Assembly: GCA_946894095.1 (NCBI GenBank)
Contig: OX335651.1
Coordinates: 11,678,501-11,742,500, forward strand
DNA length: 64,000 nt
From: Incurvaria masculella
Lineage: Eukaryota > Arthropoda > Insecta > Lepidoptera > Incurvariidae
Direction: 5' to 3'
Shown here: positions 32,306-44,010 of the stretch, piece after piece
How positions within the stretch are numbered: position 1 is the first letter of the stretch
Layout: the number at the start of each line of letters is the position of its first letter
Notes under the pieces: model-generated
Told to the model about the DNA's origin: nothing
The model's input: the letters and a program-made list of their open reading frames with translations, nothing else
The model's database searches: none
Program-made: the position numbers and the translations under genes

Positions 32306-33140
32306 TTTTACAAATACTAGCACATTCATAATATTCAAGAATGTGCTATCAATCCCAAATTGAAGGCATTAAAACTAACCTGCTGTGGAGAGATGAAAAA
32401 GTGGGTCATATCTTGAGACCCACGGCTGCGCAGCTGCTCTCCTCTAGTCGTGATTTGAATGTTGTGTATGTGTTACTTCGCTTGGAAACTTCGTAAGTGC
32501 GATATAGAGTTCTTGAGTTTTTGACATGTTTGGCGTTCTGGCGGGTGGCGCCATCTATTACTAGCACCATGCTAACTAGATTATATGCATCTGTTTGTTG
32601 CATTTGTTGTCATGTAAAATTAGCAGCAGAAAAAAGGTGTTTTTCTCGTTATGTAAGAAAAAAAAAGAAAAAAAATTAATTGTTGATAAATATATGATTA
32701 TCCTTTATGCTAAAAATGACGGTTCGTGCAATTAAGTGTGTTCCTGCTAATTGCATTGCACATGTAAATTATCTTCGATGGCCATGCCACTTTATTATAT
32801 CTGTGTGCCCACGTTATAGAACCCAACGTGACGAACTTTGTGCCCGAAAGGCTGTGTGGGTGCCACGGGAGAGACGATTTATCTAAGATATTGCCGAGCC
32901 GCGACCTCCACCACCCACCTTCAGACCCCCTTCCCATGCAGTCACCCTGAAACCACCCCCTATGGTTGTTAAAGACAAAGGTGACATTTCTCATAGTATC
33001 GGTAGGCATGGAAAGTTCAAACAAGATATGATAAATTGTAATGCTAAGATGTAATTAAGAATGAACTCAGTCTATTGTCCTGTATTCGTGTTTTTAATGT
33101 ATGTTTGAGTGGTGATCTTTTTGATGAACCTTAATAAAAA
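32306..33140. other. No recognisable gene
   Basis: A 104-codon minus frame at 32710-33024 has no recognisable motif. GGCGCCATCTATTACTAG occurs near 32548. Confidence 0.4.
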
Positions 33141-34140
33141 AAATATTTTTAAATAAAAAAAGGACCGCCTTCAAAAAAACCGGAACTAAAAAGCAAAAAA
33201 TAATTGGTTACTTTTAATTAATATACGAAAAGCTATTTTAATTCTAACTAATTATGTACAATTTATTAATTTTTAATCATCTTTTGAAGTCGGTGCCTTG
33301 GGTAGAGTTCGCTTCGCACGCTGCTGACCGAACAGACAATATTTCAGCCGAACACACCCGAAGTGCGTTGGTTTACGTGCAAGCTGATATCGATACAGCG
33401 CAGCGTACTGAAATTGGGTTTCAACGATTATATTATTAGTACTTTCGGCTTTATAAAGGCGCGCACTGGTGAAGGAGTACGTTAATTCGCTGCTGTGTGT
33501 TGATTGGTACTTCCCTGCGACATCGTTGTCTGAACGAGACGATTTCTGCCGAAATTGGTGAGATATGTACTAACCGCACACTCGTTTTGACACGTAGTTG
33601 AGAGCAGACACCTCAAAGTCGCTACCTATTGTTTTCTGTTCTTTTTTATATTTGTATTTTTTTTGTTTTGTGTTATGTAGGTATTTAGGTAGAATAAAAA
33701 GTACAAGCTACACCTACCTAAATGTTTATCATATAAATGGTCGTTGTTTTTACATTGGTTTATTCGTAGGGTTTTCTTGTAAATATTTTGTTTTTACTGT
33801 GTTAGGTATTTAGTTTAAGTATAAGGCATATTTAAATTACAAAGTACTTGCCTAAATAACATATATACCATATGTTTTTCCGACCTGTTTGTTTATTTAA
33901 TTTTTGTTTTTGTGTTTTGTTCAAGTAGGTAAATGTAAGTAGTTACCAACTTATATTTCTTTCTTAGCCATAGATGATATTAATTTAACTACTTCCAAAG
34001 ATGATTAAAAATTAAGAAATTGTACATAATTAGTTAGAATGAAAATAGCTTTTCGTATATTAATTAAAAGTAACCAATTATTTTTTGCTTTTTAGTTCCG
34101 GTTTTTTTGAAGGCGGTCCTTTTTTTATTTAAAAATATTT
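33141..34140. mobile_element. Non-autonomous element with about 150-bp inverted ends
   Basis: The left arm (33141-33292: ATATTTTTAAATAAAAAAAG, GACCGCCTTCAAAAAAACCG, GGTTACTTTTAATTAATATA, TTTTTAATCATCTTTTGAAG) is an almost exact inverse of the right arm (33993-34140). The 700-bp interior is unique. It holds GGCTTTATAAAGGCGCGCAC, a TATA-box-like site, near 33448, and no long frame. This form suits a MITE-like or foldback transposon. Target duplication could not be fixed because the ends are A/T runs. Confidence 0.7.
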
Positions 34141-34389
34141 TATTTTTTGCTTTTTAGTGGTGGCGTAACTTTTGACTCAAGGTGGGCGAGCCCTCCTGCT
34201 CAACTTCACATACAAAGTGGAAAGAAGATATACATACATATACAATATAATACAATACAATGAACGAGCATTAGCAGAAATGAAACCATTGAGAAATCTC
34301 ATTTCTGACGAAAGGTAGACCGGTAACTATCTGGATTCATGAGTTCACGGTTGATACGTAGATAATTGATACGATGAAATCACGTGAGA

Positions 34390-34484
34390 TAGAGTGCTGT
34401 GACAGACGGACGGACGGACGGACGGACAGCGGAAGCTTAGTAATAGGGTTCCATTGGTGCCCTTTGGGAACGGAATCCTAAAAA
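34390..34484 (-). repeat. GTCC-tract repeat, 5' half
   Basis: GTGCTGTGACAGACGGACGG, AGCTTAGTAATAGGGTTCC and GGTGCCCTTTGGGAACGGA. Confidence 0.7.
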
Positions 34485-34559
34485 GACAAAACAACGAATG
34501 ACCGGAACCGCTGAGCTTCTGAATTTCTCATCCTTCCATCGTTCTGGATAGTATGTTTC

Positions 34560-35228
34560 TTGCGTAAGTTTAAGTTGTGTGAAAATGTGTACATATCGGC
34601 CTCGTTTATCCCCCCTTAACAGTTGAATTTTGTAAAATCCGTTGTGAGCGAGCCTTTTCGTCTTAACAAGAAGTCACTGAAAATTTTAAGTTTCGAGGAT
34701 AATTGGTTTCAGAGATCTCAACATCAGTGGTTTTCGCCTAAATGTGTTCATTTTGACCTGTTTTACCCCCCTAATATTATAATTTCCAAAAATATTTTCT
34801 TCTTAAGCATTCCCATCTAAAACAAAACATACTCTGACATTTCTGGGTTCAGCGGCTCTAGAGATAGAAATGTGTACAATTTGCCCTCTTTTACCCCCCT
34901 TGAATACCTCCAACAGATGAAGTAAGAAAAAACCTCTCATACTGAGCAACCTCACCCGAAAATAAAGCTACTGTAACTAAAAAATCACATTTCTGGGTTC
35001 GCGGGGTTAAGAAATTCGATGTTGGTATAGTTAAGTACCAAACTACTGAACCGATTTTGATTAAAAAAAAATGGGACCAACTAGAAAGTATACCCTTTCG
35101 AACAAAAAAAGAATTTTTCAAATCGGTCCAGGGGTCTTCGAGTAATCGGTGCACATACATAAAAAAAAAAATTAAAAAAAAAAGATTCCGACCAATTGAT
35201 AACCTCCTCCTTTTTTGAAGTCGGTTAA
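34560..35228 (+). repeat. Composite lepidopteran-type repeat ending in GAAGTCGGTT
   Basis: A block like TGTGTACATATCGGCCTCGT plus TTATCCCCCCTTAA recurs at about 34585, 34740 and 34869 in diverged form. It is followed by ACTACTGAACCGATTTTGAT, CAAATCGGTCCAGGGGTCTT and CCTCCTTTTTTGAAGTCGG. The last part is a frequently seen lepidopteran repeat 3' end, as I recall it. Class unknown (SINE or LINE 3' UTR). Confidence 0.55.
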
Positions 35229-35629
35229 AAATTAAAATTGAATGCTTCTTTTATATAGATTTTTATGGTGTTTATGCATGTTTTATTGGTTGTATGTACT
35301 TTAGATAATATATTAATTTCTTGAAAATTCATCAGCATTTATTTCCTTATTTAATTAGCGCAGGTATTATTTTTTTTGATATTTATTATTTTTCGATATG
35401 TACTACAAAAAAGATGCATTTTAAAACATCACTTTATCCAAGTATTTCCCAATGTCATATTCGTCCTTTTACTTTTAAAAATCTGCACCGAGAGGAATTT
35501 AATTAAAAGCAAGACCAAAATCTTGTTGAAGACGAAGTAACTGAGATTAAATCTCTCTCGAATGTTTATAGCACTAGTCTCAAAGGATATCAAAATATAT
35601 TTAGCCAGAGGGCAGATTGCAAGCGGGCA

Positions 35630-35755
35630 GCGCCTTCCGCCCTGCCCTGCCGCCCCCCCCCCCCCCGCCCGCCACCCCCCGCCGCCCCCGAGCGCCGCCC
35701 TACAGATGCACGCCTGGAGAGCGTGCCGGCGCGGCGCCACTGGCTCGCATTGTTA
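35630..35755. other. GC-rich island with C14 run
   Basis: C14 at 35653-35666, then GCCCGCCACCCCCCGCCG. The minus strand is potentially G-quadruplex forming. Confidence 0.6.
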
Positions 35756-36037
35756 CGAGTGTCGTGGGATTTAAAGGTAAAAGTACGTCCCATTATAAAA
35801 CTTATTATGTATTTTATACACGTAACGAATAGTCTGAAACGAGAATGAAGTTTGACGTTATTAAAATTTGCCCGATTAAATTTGTTTAACATTACAAATG
35901 TTGAAATATGTTAAATTATTTAATCAACAATATTTTATTTTAAAACGTGAGTGAGTGAACATATCTAACACATGCAAAAACATCTCATTCCAGAAGTGTT
36001 GTGTTTTCTTGTGTCGAAGACAACGAGTTCGAGTACC

Positions 36038-36130
36038 TATTTGACTGGACGTGGAAAACCATAACCACTGTAAAGAAATACTTACCAACTCACATTATGG
36101 GAACTAGGTGCCATTCTATGACTTTCCTTA
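36038..36130 (-). mobile_element. SINE 3'-tail fragment
   Basis: TTTGACTGGACGTGGAAAAC, ATGGGAACTAGGTGCCATTC and GACTTTCCTTA are decayed reverse-complement tail. Confidence 0.5.
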
Positions 36131-36379
36131 TTTTTTTATTTTAGTTAGTTCCTCTTTTGTCTCATATTTAACAAGATGATTTTTTTTAAATACATGTCGT
36201 ATTTGATAATATATTTAACCAATATCAGACTTTTGAAACTTTACCAAATAAAAACATTGCATCAAAAGAATGTTAACATTAAATACAATTTTCAGATGAG
36301 CAAACGCGGAAAATCTTGTCCGACTCCACTTTGACAATGACGCACGTTTTAACACGGACGATCGGAGTTCGTTCTCAGC

Positions 36380-36765
36380 ATAAAGTTGTTTGCACACATA
36401 ACGCAAAGAGTATTGCACTTTAAGCCACGAATTAATAATAAAAGTTCAATATAGTCATATTACTTGCAGCGAAAACAATTTCACAATTTCAGGATTATTG
36501 GTTTTGTTACAATTTATGTAAATACGATTTTAATTTAACAGCGCCATCTAACGGTGTAAAACTTCTAATCTGAAATTACAACGAAACCATTCATTTCATT
36601 TCATTTCATTTATTTAAACTTTTTGGTAGTCAAACTACACCAAGTTACGTCACAAAGATCATTAAACCTGAAATTGTGAATATGTTTTCGCTGCAATTAC
36701 TATGACTATAATTCGTGCCTTAAAGTGCAATACTTTTTGCGTTCTGTGTAAAAAAAACATTGTAT
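36380..36765. mobile_element. MITE with about 90-bp inverted arms
   Basis: ACGCAAAGAGTATTGCACTT, TAAGCCACGAATTA and TGCAGCGAAAACAATTTCAC on the left pair with GTGAATATGTTTTCGCTGCA, TAATTCGTGCCTTAAAGTGC and AATACTTTTTGCGTTCTGTG on the right. The left arm has a 14-nt insertion. The centre has a CATTT pentamer tract at about 36596-36615. Confidence 0.7.
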
Positions 36766-37773
36766 GGGTCGGAACATCCTTAACAATAGTCTCTATCAAT
36801 TACCAAGTAGTGCATTGGGCTATGGGAGAAGATATTTTTAACAGCACAATATATAATATATGAACTATATCTATAGATATATCGATTTTATCATTAATAG
36901 TTAGATTAGCATTGACGTTGATATTATGTAGCCCAGGTACTAACTAAATGTTTCTCTGTAATGTGTACAATAAATAATAGGTTTCTTGCAATGAAATATG
37001 CAAGATCTCTTAATAAATTTAACACATTATTGCATTACGCTAAGAAACGCTTGAAACTATATTCGAACACGTCTTCAATTCTTTATATGACGTCGTGCGG
37101 TGTTAAGGGACGTCACTTGATATCACATTAAGTACTTCAGTGCTAAGTGTAACGTTTGCAGCGTTCATTCCTAGTGAAGGGTCCACCTCACGACTGAGGT
37201 AAATGTAAGGGCGAATTTCTAGAAATTGAAGCGGGAATAATTAAAATCCTATTATGCCACAATTCACGCCGTTGTAGGTTCAGAGTGGTCGGTTCGAGTT
37301 CTCACCTTAATTGACGTTTACGGAACTTCGAAGTTACGTAAAAACGTCAAACACCATAAAAGTTTTTACTACTTATTCTGTGGTTTTACTTCTTCAAGCT
37401 GTTACAGACGCGGACTTACGATTTGTTTGAAAACGCAGAGTCGGCGTAAACGGCAACGTCAACGTATTTACGGCAACGGTGAGTAAGCTGTCAAATCAAA
37501 CTCTGACTCGCAAATATTAGTTCACTTAACGCTCATTGCGCGCGATCTTCAATTTCTCCATAAATTTTAATACGCTGGTCGATCGGTTCGGCGTAAGCGC
37601 CAATTAAGTTGACAAGTCGAACTAGGGGCTCTGGTTTTAGCACCGTTCAGCAGATAAATTATGTTTCTATTGTTTGCAGTAATTACTGAGTCCTGTATTT
37701 TTGTATTCGTAATTCCCAACCACGCCAACAATTACTGACCAACTAGGAATACAGAATGGACAACTGATCTCAT

Positions 37774-37894
37774 ACAGCTGTATTCAGAGTAGGCGGATTA
37801 ACTTTAATCCGCCGGACTAAACCGGTTTTTGTATGGTTAGTTTGGTGCTAATTTTTGTACTAAGTTTTGACAGATGCTCTCTGAATACGGCTGT
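37774..37894. mobile_element. Tiny MITE family E, copy 1
   Basis: The ends are ACAGCTGTATTCAGAG and, inverted, CTCTGAATACGGCTGT. Inside is the palindrome-like TTTAATCCGCCGGACTAAAC. The second copy is at 52375. Confidence 0.75.
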
Positions 37895-39229
37895 CAGTTG
37901 TTATTCCAAGGTTGCATAAAAAATAGATGACAAACAAATCTGTTGACGTAGAAAACACCACAATGACATGATTCGATTTTAAATAAAGGAGCTTTTAATC
38001 GGAGATCTCCGTAGATTTGATATTGCATTAGATTTTAAGGTTATGTCTATTTTGTTATTCTTTGCGAAAATTTTATGTGTGATTTTTCAGAATTTCATGT
38101 CTCTTTTCGTATTTGATGTTCAGTTTATATTACGGATTGACCTTCTTAATGCATGTGAATTGATACAATTACAATTACCTGTGTATGGAAGCAAATACGT
38201 ATTACCATATCCTATATATGTCGTGTGATGGTAAACTTTTTATAATGCAGGCATGGAAGGATAACAACAAAGCTGTATTTTGCCTAAAATACCAGGATTT
38301 TAGCGAAGATCTGACATAATTTGAATGACGAGTTTTTGCTATTATCCTAAGATAGAGGAAAAAATCCAGACCTAATGTAGAATGTACTGAAATAAAATAA
38401 TATAACATTGTTGGTGATTTACTTCACAGATACGATTCGAAGTTTCGATTCGTCAAAAGTTTGTTTTTGATACATAATTAGAATCTTAAATCTAATAATA
38501 AGCGCCTGGAAAAAATCTTACTCGCTTAACCATACTATTATTATTTAAAATGTGTTAATTTATTTGTCTTTCTTTTTTTTACGCAGCAACGGATCGACAT
38601 GTGTTTTTTTGCATAGAGAAAATTTATGGGCCAGGGGAGTGACGTCCAAGAAAAATATTTTCAATGTTGTCTCAAGCGGAGCCGGCTACAGTAGCTAGGA
38701 ATGAATAAATATCTCGAAAGGCAGAATCACTCCGCGCGTACGCGCGCGCCTGCACGATCCTTTCGACGACTGCGCCCAAAGCACAAAGCATCCCTCGAGT
38801 AGACGGCTATCGAAGCTTATGAATATGAGGATAGACATTTTACAGTTCGGCTATAAAGCCGAGTACTCGCCGTGCCGTTTTGACTGAGAATATACATAGA
38901 GTATGAAAGGATGGGCGACCGCAACTCTTCCGGCTGGTATATCGACAGCGTTGCCACGTATAAGGGGTTCTACTGATACTTCGGGACCCCCTCCCCCTCC
39001 TCCATTTTCACATAGTATTTAAATACTAAAAAGTATTTATTTATCAAAAAATTGCTATTTTCGGCCTATTACACCAATTATTGAGATCTTAGTGCGGTGT
39101 GAACGGTACAACAAAATTGAATGGGCAGAAAATGAAAATTAAGCTCTCATGTGTAAGCAGGTATTCATGGTCTCACACTCGTATTTACGACGAATATTAT
39201 TGACCACGAGAATGCTACGTGACTTAGCA
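37895..39229. other. No recognisable gene
   Basis: Includes a CG-rich patch at 38735-38790 (CGCGCGTACGCGCGCGCCTG) and TTCGGCTATAAAGCCGA near 38848. No repeat family was assigned. Confidence 0.4.
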
Positions 39230-39390
39230 CCCTGTGCAGTTCTAACGGGTCGTTGGCACTTGAGAACATTAAGAGTGAGCGAATTCGTAAGCGAAATGAC
39301 TGGCCGGCGCTACTGTCAGTGTATCATCGCTAAAACGTGGCCTATACGGATGAGTTTCGGTCGCCGCTCTAGCCCATCCTAACTCAATGG
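39230..39390 (+). repeat. Dispersed repeat family B
   Basis: CGTTGGCACTTGAGAACATT, AAGAGTGAGCGAATTCGTAA, ACTGGCCGGCGCTACTGTCA and GGATGAGTTTCGGTCGCCGC. Confidence 0.65.
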
Positions 39391-39755
39391 TGAGTTGCAT
39401 GGATTTGACGCACGCCAGTAGTAAAGGTGCTGTATAGGAAGGAAGCAGACGTATGATAAGATGAGTGGCCCACTACTTTACTGACTGTGTCCGCTATGGA
39501 GAGATTTTTTCCATTTTATGTCTATGAAACAACGGTCACGTAATATTCTTTAAAGCGTAGGTATGGTCAAGACATTGTTTAGTCACGATGTGAGCAAACA
39601 ATATATACGTCCGAAATTATTATTTCTTTGAATTTAATTGGATTTCTGCACTTGGACTTATTTTTAGTGCAGTAATTAAGAGTTGATGTCATGAAAAAGT
39701 CAGTCATGTCCGAATACTTCAAATTTAACTTAGCTATCCTCTTGTCCTGCACTGG
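39391..39755. other. No recognisable feature
   Basis: Nothing could be assigned. Confidence 0.4.
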
Positions 39756-39917
39756 CGGCCGTGGACAGGAAAACGGAGTGTGGGAAGACCACCCGCCAGG
39801 TGGGACGACGACATCAAGTGCGTCGGCGGGAAGCAGTGGTTCCGTACCGCTGAGGGCCGGGAGGACTGGAGAAAAATTAGAGAGGCGTATGCCCAGCAGT
39901 GGACGCAAATACGCTGA
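39756..39917 (+). pseudogene. RTE-type LINE C-terminal fragment
   Basis: One continuous frame reads RPWTGKRSVGRPPARWDDDI, then WFRTAEGREDWRKIREAYAQ and QWTQIR with TGA. The pattern KR..GRP..RW.DDI......AxDRxxWxxxxEAYxQQW is the familiar C-terminus of RTE-clade endonuclease/reverse transcriptases. The frame is intact over 53 codons, but the RT and endonuclease domains are missing. A GACT tandem tail follows, typical of RTE 3' ends. Confidence 0.7.
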
Positions 39918-39945
39918 CTGACAGACTAACTGACTGACTGACTGA
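39914..39945 (+). repeat. (GACT)n tail of RTE fragment
   Basis: CTGACTGACAGACTAACTGA and further GACT units directly after the LINE stop codon. Confidence 0.75.
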
Positions 39946-40469
39946 ATAATGCATATAAAATATTAGCAATAGTACATATTTCAACTTCAGCACAGATTAA
40001 AGAGAAAGGGATAACAATGCTAACATCATACAAGCGTTGAATAGTGATAATAAATGTCCACAGGTGGTGTTGCAATTCACATTTCAGAGTACAATAAATA
40101 GAAACCAATCAATATCAATGACAATGAATAGCAGTAATATGTAAAAGGTAAGGATATGGCCCTTTCATATAATTCACTCGCCTTTTGTGGTATTCCGATA
40201 TTCCGTCTTTCTTTGGGTTTTTCATGTAATTATCGCACGATTTTACCATTGCGCATTTTTGGGGTGCATATTAGCTAGAGGAGACGCACATTTTTTTTTT
40301 GTATGGAAGGGCCGGTCCTAACGTAGTCATATTTATGTCAATGGGCGCTAGTTAGAAATGTTATAGGACTAGCCAACATAAGCATTTTTCGGCGAGTTTT
40401 GTACGTTGTATGACATAGCTATACATACCTTCCTCATTAATCTATGGCTTCAGGCATGCCGTTGACAAA

Positions 40470-40775
40470 AGGCTTCAGGACAGTGGCGGCGTGGCGCGGC
40501 GGGCGCGGGATTACATTCAGGGCCAATGTAGACGTCTAGATGGCGCTGCTAAGGGCCCGGGGAGGCCGCTTGCCGCCCCGCGTTGCCGCCCGAAGCTGGG
40601 AGCATCGAGCGAGCAGGAGGATGGAAGGACAGGAGTAGCAATTGAAACTCATAGCTTTGGCGGTAGCACAGCCACGAGTTGGATGGAAGAAAACGCCTCA
40701 TTGGAGTTCACGAATCCGGGACGCGCTACATCGAATGTTCGTTGCACTAAATGGCGTGTTGTGAATTTGTTAGGT
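40470..40775 (+). repeat. GC-rich patch followed by family B 5' part
   Basis: GGCGGCGTGGCGCGGCGGGC at about 40480 leads into ACATCGAATGTTCGTTGCAC and TAAATGGCGTGTTGTG of repeat family B. The 134-codon frame across it (40491-40895) is therefore not a gene. Confidence 0.5.
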
Positions 40776-40897
40776 ATTCTTACGGAATATAATTCTCGGT
40801 ATCCGCAGAAGTTTCAAGAGTCTTTAGGCTGCAAAAGAAGGCGATACGCTCAATATCACATTCAATGTCGCAGTGTACTACATTTAAAACACTGAAG

Positions 40898-41320
40898 ATG
40901 CTTACTATATACGATATCTATGTACATAAATAAGCCTACCTTTCACGTAAGAAGGAATCCATCAGAGTTTAATGAACACATACATAAATATGAAAATAGG
41001 AATAAGGGTGATGTTACAAAAAGTGAATATAAAAAAGGCTTCACTATAATAGCATTAACATCTTTAACAAACTTCCAAAACAAATCCGACAAGAGTCGGA
41101 TTGTGGAAAATGTTGTACTCGCTTACACAGCTGGCTCCTAGAAAATACTTTCTACGACCTAAAATACTTAATATATGTAGTCTAGACCGCTGTGTATGTG
41201 GGTTCAACGTGACGAAGAACATTTTGTAGGTAGCCGTAAGATTACTCTGTACCAATGCCTAATTATGTGCCAATAAATAGTTTGATTTAATTTAATTTCA
41301 TTTGATTTGATTTGATCTGA
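40898..41320 (+). pseudogene. LINE C-terminal and 3' UTR fragment
   Basis: FHVRRNPSEFNEHIHKYENR followed by NKGDVTKSEYKKG resembles the 'V..NP..F..N..IH.YNTRNK' motif near the C-terminus of Jockey-type LINEs. Downstream is a 3' UTR-like part with CCAATAAATAGTTTGATT and TTTGA pentamers as tail. The main RT domain is lost and the frame is broken soon after the motif. Confidence 0.45.
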
Positions 41321-41324
41321 CGTA

Positions 41325-41460
41325 TGGTTGAAACTCGAAAAAATCAGTTGTAAGCGAATTTGTAACCGAACTGACTCGCTTGAATTACCGTTTTCTACGC
41401 CTTAAAAGTGTCTACGCCGCCCCATGCAAACAATTTTCGGTTGCGACTCATGTCCTTCCA
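41325..41460 (+). repeat. Dispersed repeat family B
   Basis: TTGTAAGCGAATTTGTAACC, GAACTGACTCGC, AAAAGTGTCTACGCCGCCCC and TCGGTTGCGACTCATGTCC. Confidence 0.5.
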
Positions 41461-41631
41461 TTCTCGCGGGCTGGGAGCCTCACAATGCGATACGTCGACG
41501 GGATGTTACGAACAGCTATTACGTCATTTGAAATTCGTTCTTAGGCTTCACCACCATAACTGGGGTTGGAAGCCGAGTAAATGTTACCTCGGAGTTTCGC
41601 ATCGGGCGTCGCGCGTTCATAACTTACTTTT

Positions 41632-41750
41632 TCATGTAACTGGAAATGTATAGTTAAAGGTGTGACTCACCTTGCCAGGATCTTCCTAAACGGCTATTTT
41701 ACACTGGATGGAAAATACGCACGATTTTTATTGCCGCTTTAAACATACAA
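41632..41750 (-). mobile_element. SINE tail/body fragment
   Basis: TTCATGTAACTGGAAATG, CTTGCCAGGATCTTCC, ACACTGGATGGAAAATACGC and TTATTGCCGCTTTAAACAT. Confidence 0.55.
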
Positions 41751-42805
41751 ATCAACAATGTATTTAAGGTATTTAATTGGATAAGGATTAATGCTGTATT
41801 GGTTAAAATCGCTTTGAAAATTAGCCATTATTTGTCGTACAAAGTAAATGACAAAAAATGTTATTGTGGGATATCCTTAAGAGATAGACATATACCATTG
41901 CAAGTTTTCTGTAAACCTTTTCAATGTGTACAATACTTAGTACATTATTTTGATAAATCTCCTAGGGTTCAGCCTGTGTTTGCAATGTAAGCTAAAAAAA
42001 TAATATTTTTTTACGACTTCACATTGGAAACATCAAAAATAACAGTATTTCTCCACTATTTATTGAACTATCTCGGGGGCTACGAAAACTATGTGCTTTT
42101 TCACATACCAGCGCCTCCTAATCGAAATAGGCACTTTATGTAGTTTGATTAGTCTGATTTAAACATTGCTTATCTGCTGGAACGCCAATAACATTGGCAT
42201 ATTATAAAATTTTAATAAAACTATTTGAACAAACAGACACATGAACAAAACACGAAACTCACTTCTCCAGCTGCAATATTAGAGCTGCCATTATGGAAGA
42301 TATTATAGTATGCAGGTGTTAAAAATTATAATGAACTGAACCCGGGCCGTGTCCTCGCCAAGAACGTGTGTCGAGTATTTAAGTGCAATTTATTTAGACA
42401 TGTTCAAACACTGTTGAATGATAGGAACGATACAATAAGAGAATACAAAAGCAGCGTATACCGTGCCTTGTCGCCTATTAGGATAAGCGTATAAAACATA
42501 GCAACAATGGGTGACCATCTTTGCAATTTAGTTTCCGATAAATTTTATTCTAACATTTGTCTCTTAAAAAACTTCGTTGCTACTTACTTTTTTAGTTCGT
42601 TAATTAGCAACCAAAATTTTACATACCACATTCGTGTCGTGTAGGAAACAAACACATTAAATATCAATGTGTGAATAGAGATAGTGAAATTACATGCGAT
42701 GAAATATAAGTTTACGAAACTGGCTACTTACATAAATTAAAATCTAAGAGTAATTACAATATTTGATAATACAAGTTTTGGGGGTAGAATGCACTTGTTT
42801 TAAAC
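41751..42805. other. No recognisable gene
   Basis: CGGGGGCTACGAAAACTATG at about 42073 recurs near 51009. A frame around 42350-42500 reads NPGRVLAKNVCRVFKCNLF but is unrecognised. Confidence 0.35.
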
Positions 42806-42895
42806 CGACTTCCAAAAAGGAGAAGGATTTCAATTCAACTGTATTTTTTTTTATGTTTGTTACCTCAGAACTTTGACTTTTTAGAGGAAGGAAAA
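42806..42895 (-). repeat. Lepidopteran-type repeat 3' end
   Basis: AAACCGACTTCCAAAAAGGA, TCAATTCAACTGTATTTTTT and TATGTTTGTTACCTCAGAAC belong to the same family as 35028-35228. Confidence 0.6.
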
Positions 42896-43796
42896 TGAGG
42901 CACTAATTACGCGGTCAACGATTTTGCAGACTTCAGATAATTATAGGATGAAACTAAGCCTTCATTCCACTGTTTTCAAGATGTTTGGTCACACTAACCG
43001 GTCACAAGTGCCGCACCTAAATGAAATTGATAATGAATGGCATTCCCGGCAGGAGACTAGAAGTCTACTCCTTGGGTTACATCGCTTAGGGTTTTTTCTA
43101 ACTCACAGCGACACCCTTGCAATTCACCTGGAATGTGTTTTATTTATTCGAAACGATCGCACCCGTCGATTTCCATTTCGCATTATTGAAAAACACTTGG
43201 CTCTCTGTAAATACTAGTTGGTTCATCAGTACATCTGTGGAGCTTAATATGAGATTCCCTTTTGACTCGAAATCTCCATGAATTGTTGGATATGTCATGG
43301 GATATGTATGTTGGTGAATTGAGGAGCAAGGAAGCACAGGAGTGCCGACCAAAGCTCATCGGTATAGTGGCAGCTTAGTCACAATTTAGTGATACACACT
43401 GACGGTTTGATTGAAAAGTCAATCTTTATTGGTGCGTCTCATTACTTTTTCTGCACTCAGATAAAACAAATATTTTGAAACGGAAGGACCTTGAAACATA
43501 ATCTTCAATTCTTCAAGCAAAGTTCACCTTCCATGCGGACGTTCCTTCAGTTGTTGGAATAGCAACCTTTTTCAGTAAAATAGCGAGCCTTGTGAACCTT
43601 GGGTACATAAATTGCTAACCGAAATTGCGAAAGAAAGTTGTTATAAATTTCGTTGGAACGTTATGTTGCAAATTTTTCACAAGTTTAGATTTTTTTTCAT
43701 AAGTGAAAATATTCACTGTTGTATATTTTGTAGGTGATTCTGGAGGCATGCAGTGGAAATATTTTGGTTTGCCATAAATTTAGGGTTTGACAATAT
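42896..43796. other. No recognisable gene
   Basis: A 97-codon frame at 42924-43217 has no known motif. Confidence 0.4.
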
Positions 43797-44010
43797 TTGG
43801 TATTGTTGGGCATTTTTAGGCATTCATGGGCATTATTTTGCATTATCGGGCATTCTATGGAATTCTTGACATTGCTTGGCATGTTGTTGTTGTTGTCGGC
43901 GAGTGGCTGCCGACGCTTGAACGCGCTTGACACGAGGCCGTTGTGCTTTGCATTTTGGAATTCGTGGGCATTATTTGGCTTTCTTAGGCATTCTTTGGCA
44001 TCTTTTAGCC
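43797..44010 (+). repeat. GGCATT minisatellite, period about 10
   Basis: Units such as GGGCATTTTTA, GGCATTCATG, GGCATTATTTT and GGCATTCTATG repeat at 43797-43882 and resume at about 43945-44005 after a GC-richer interruption. Confidence 0.7.

Noticed and set aside
33254..33813. Small frames inside the long-TIR element as a transposase
   Set aside because: They are under 75 codons, with no catalytic or DNA-binding motif.
40491..40895. 134-codon frame as a possible gene
   Set aside because: It runs through a GC patch and a family B repeat copy.
43797..44010. CRISPR-like array
   Set aside because: Repeat units are about 10 bp and diverged, with no constant spacers. It is a minisatellite in a eukaryotic genome.
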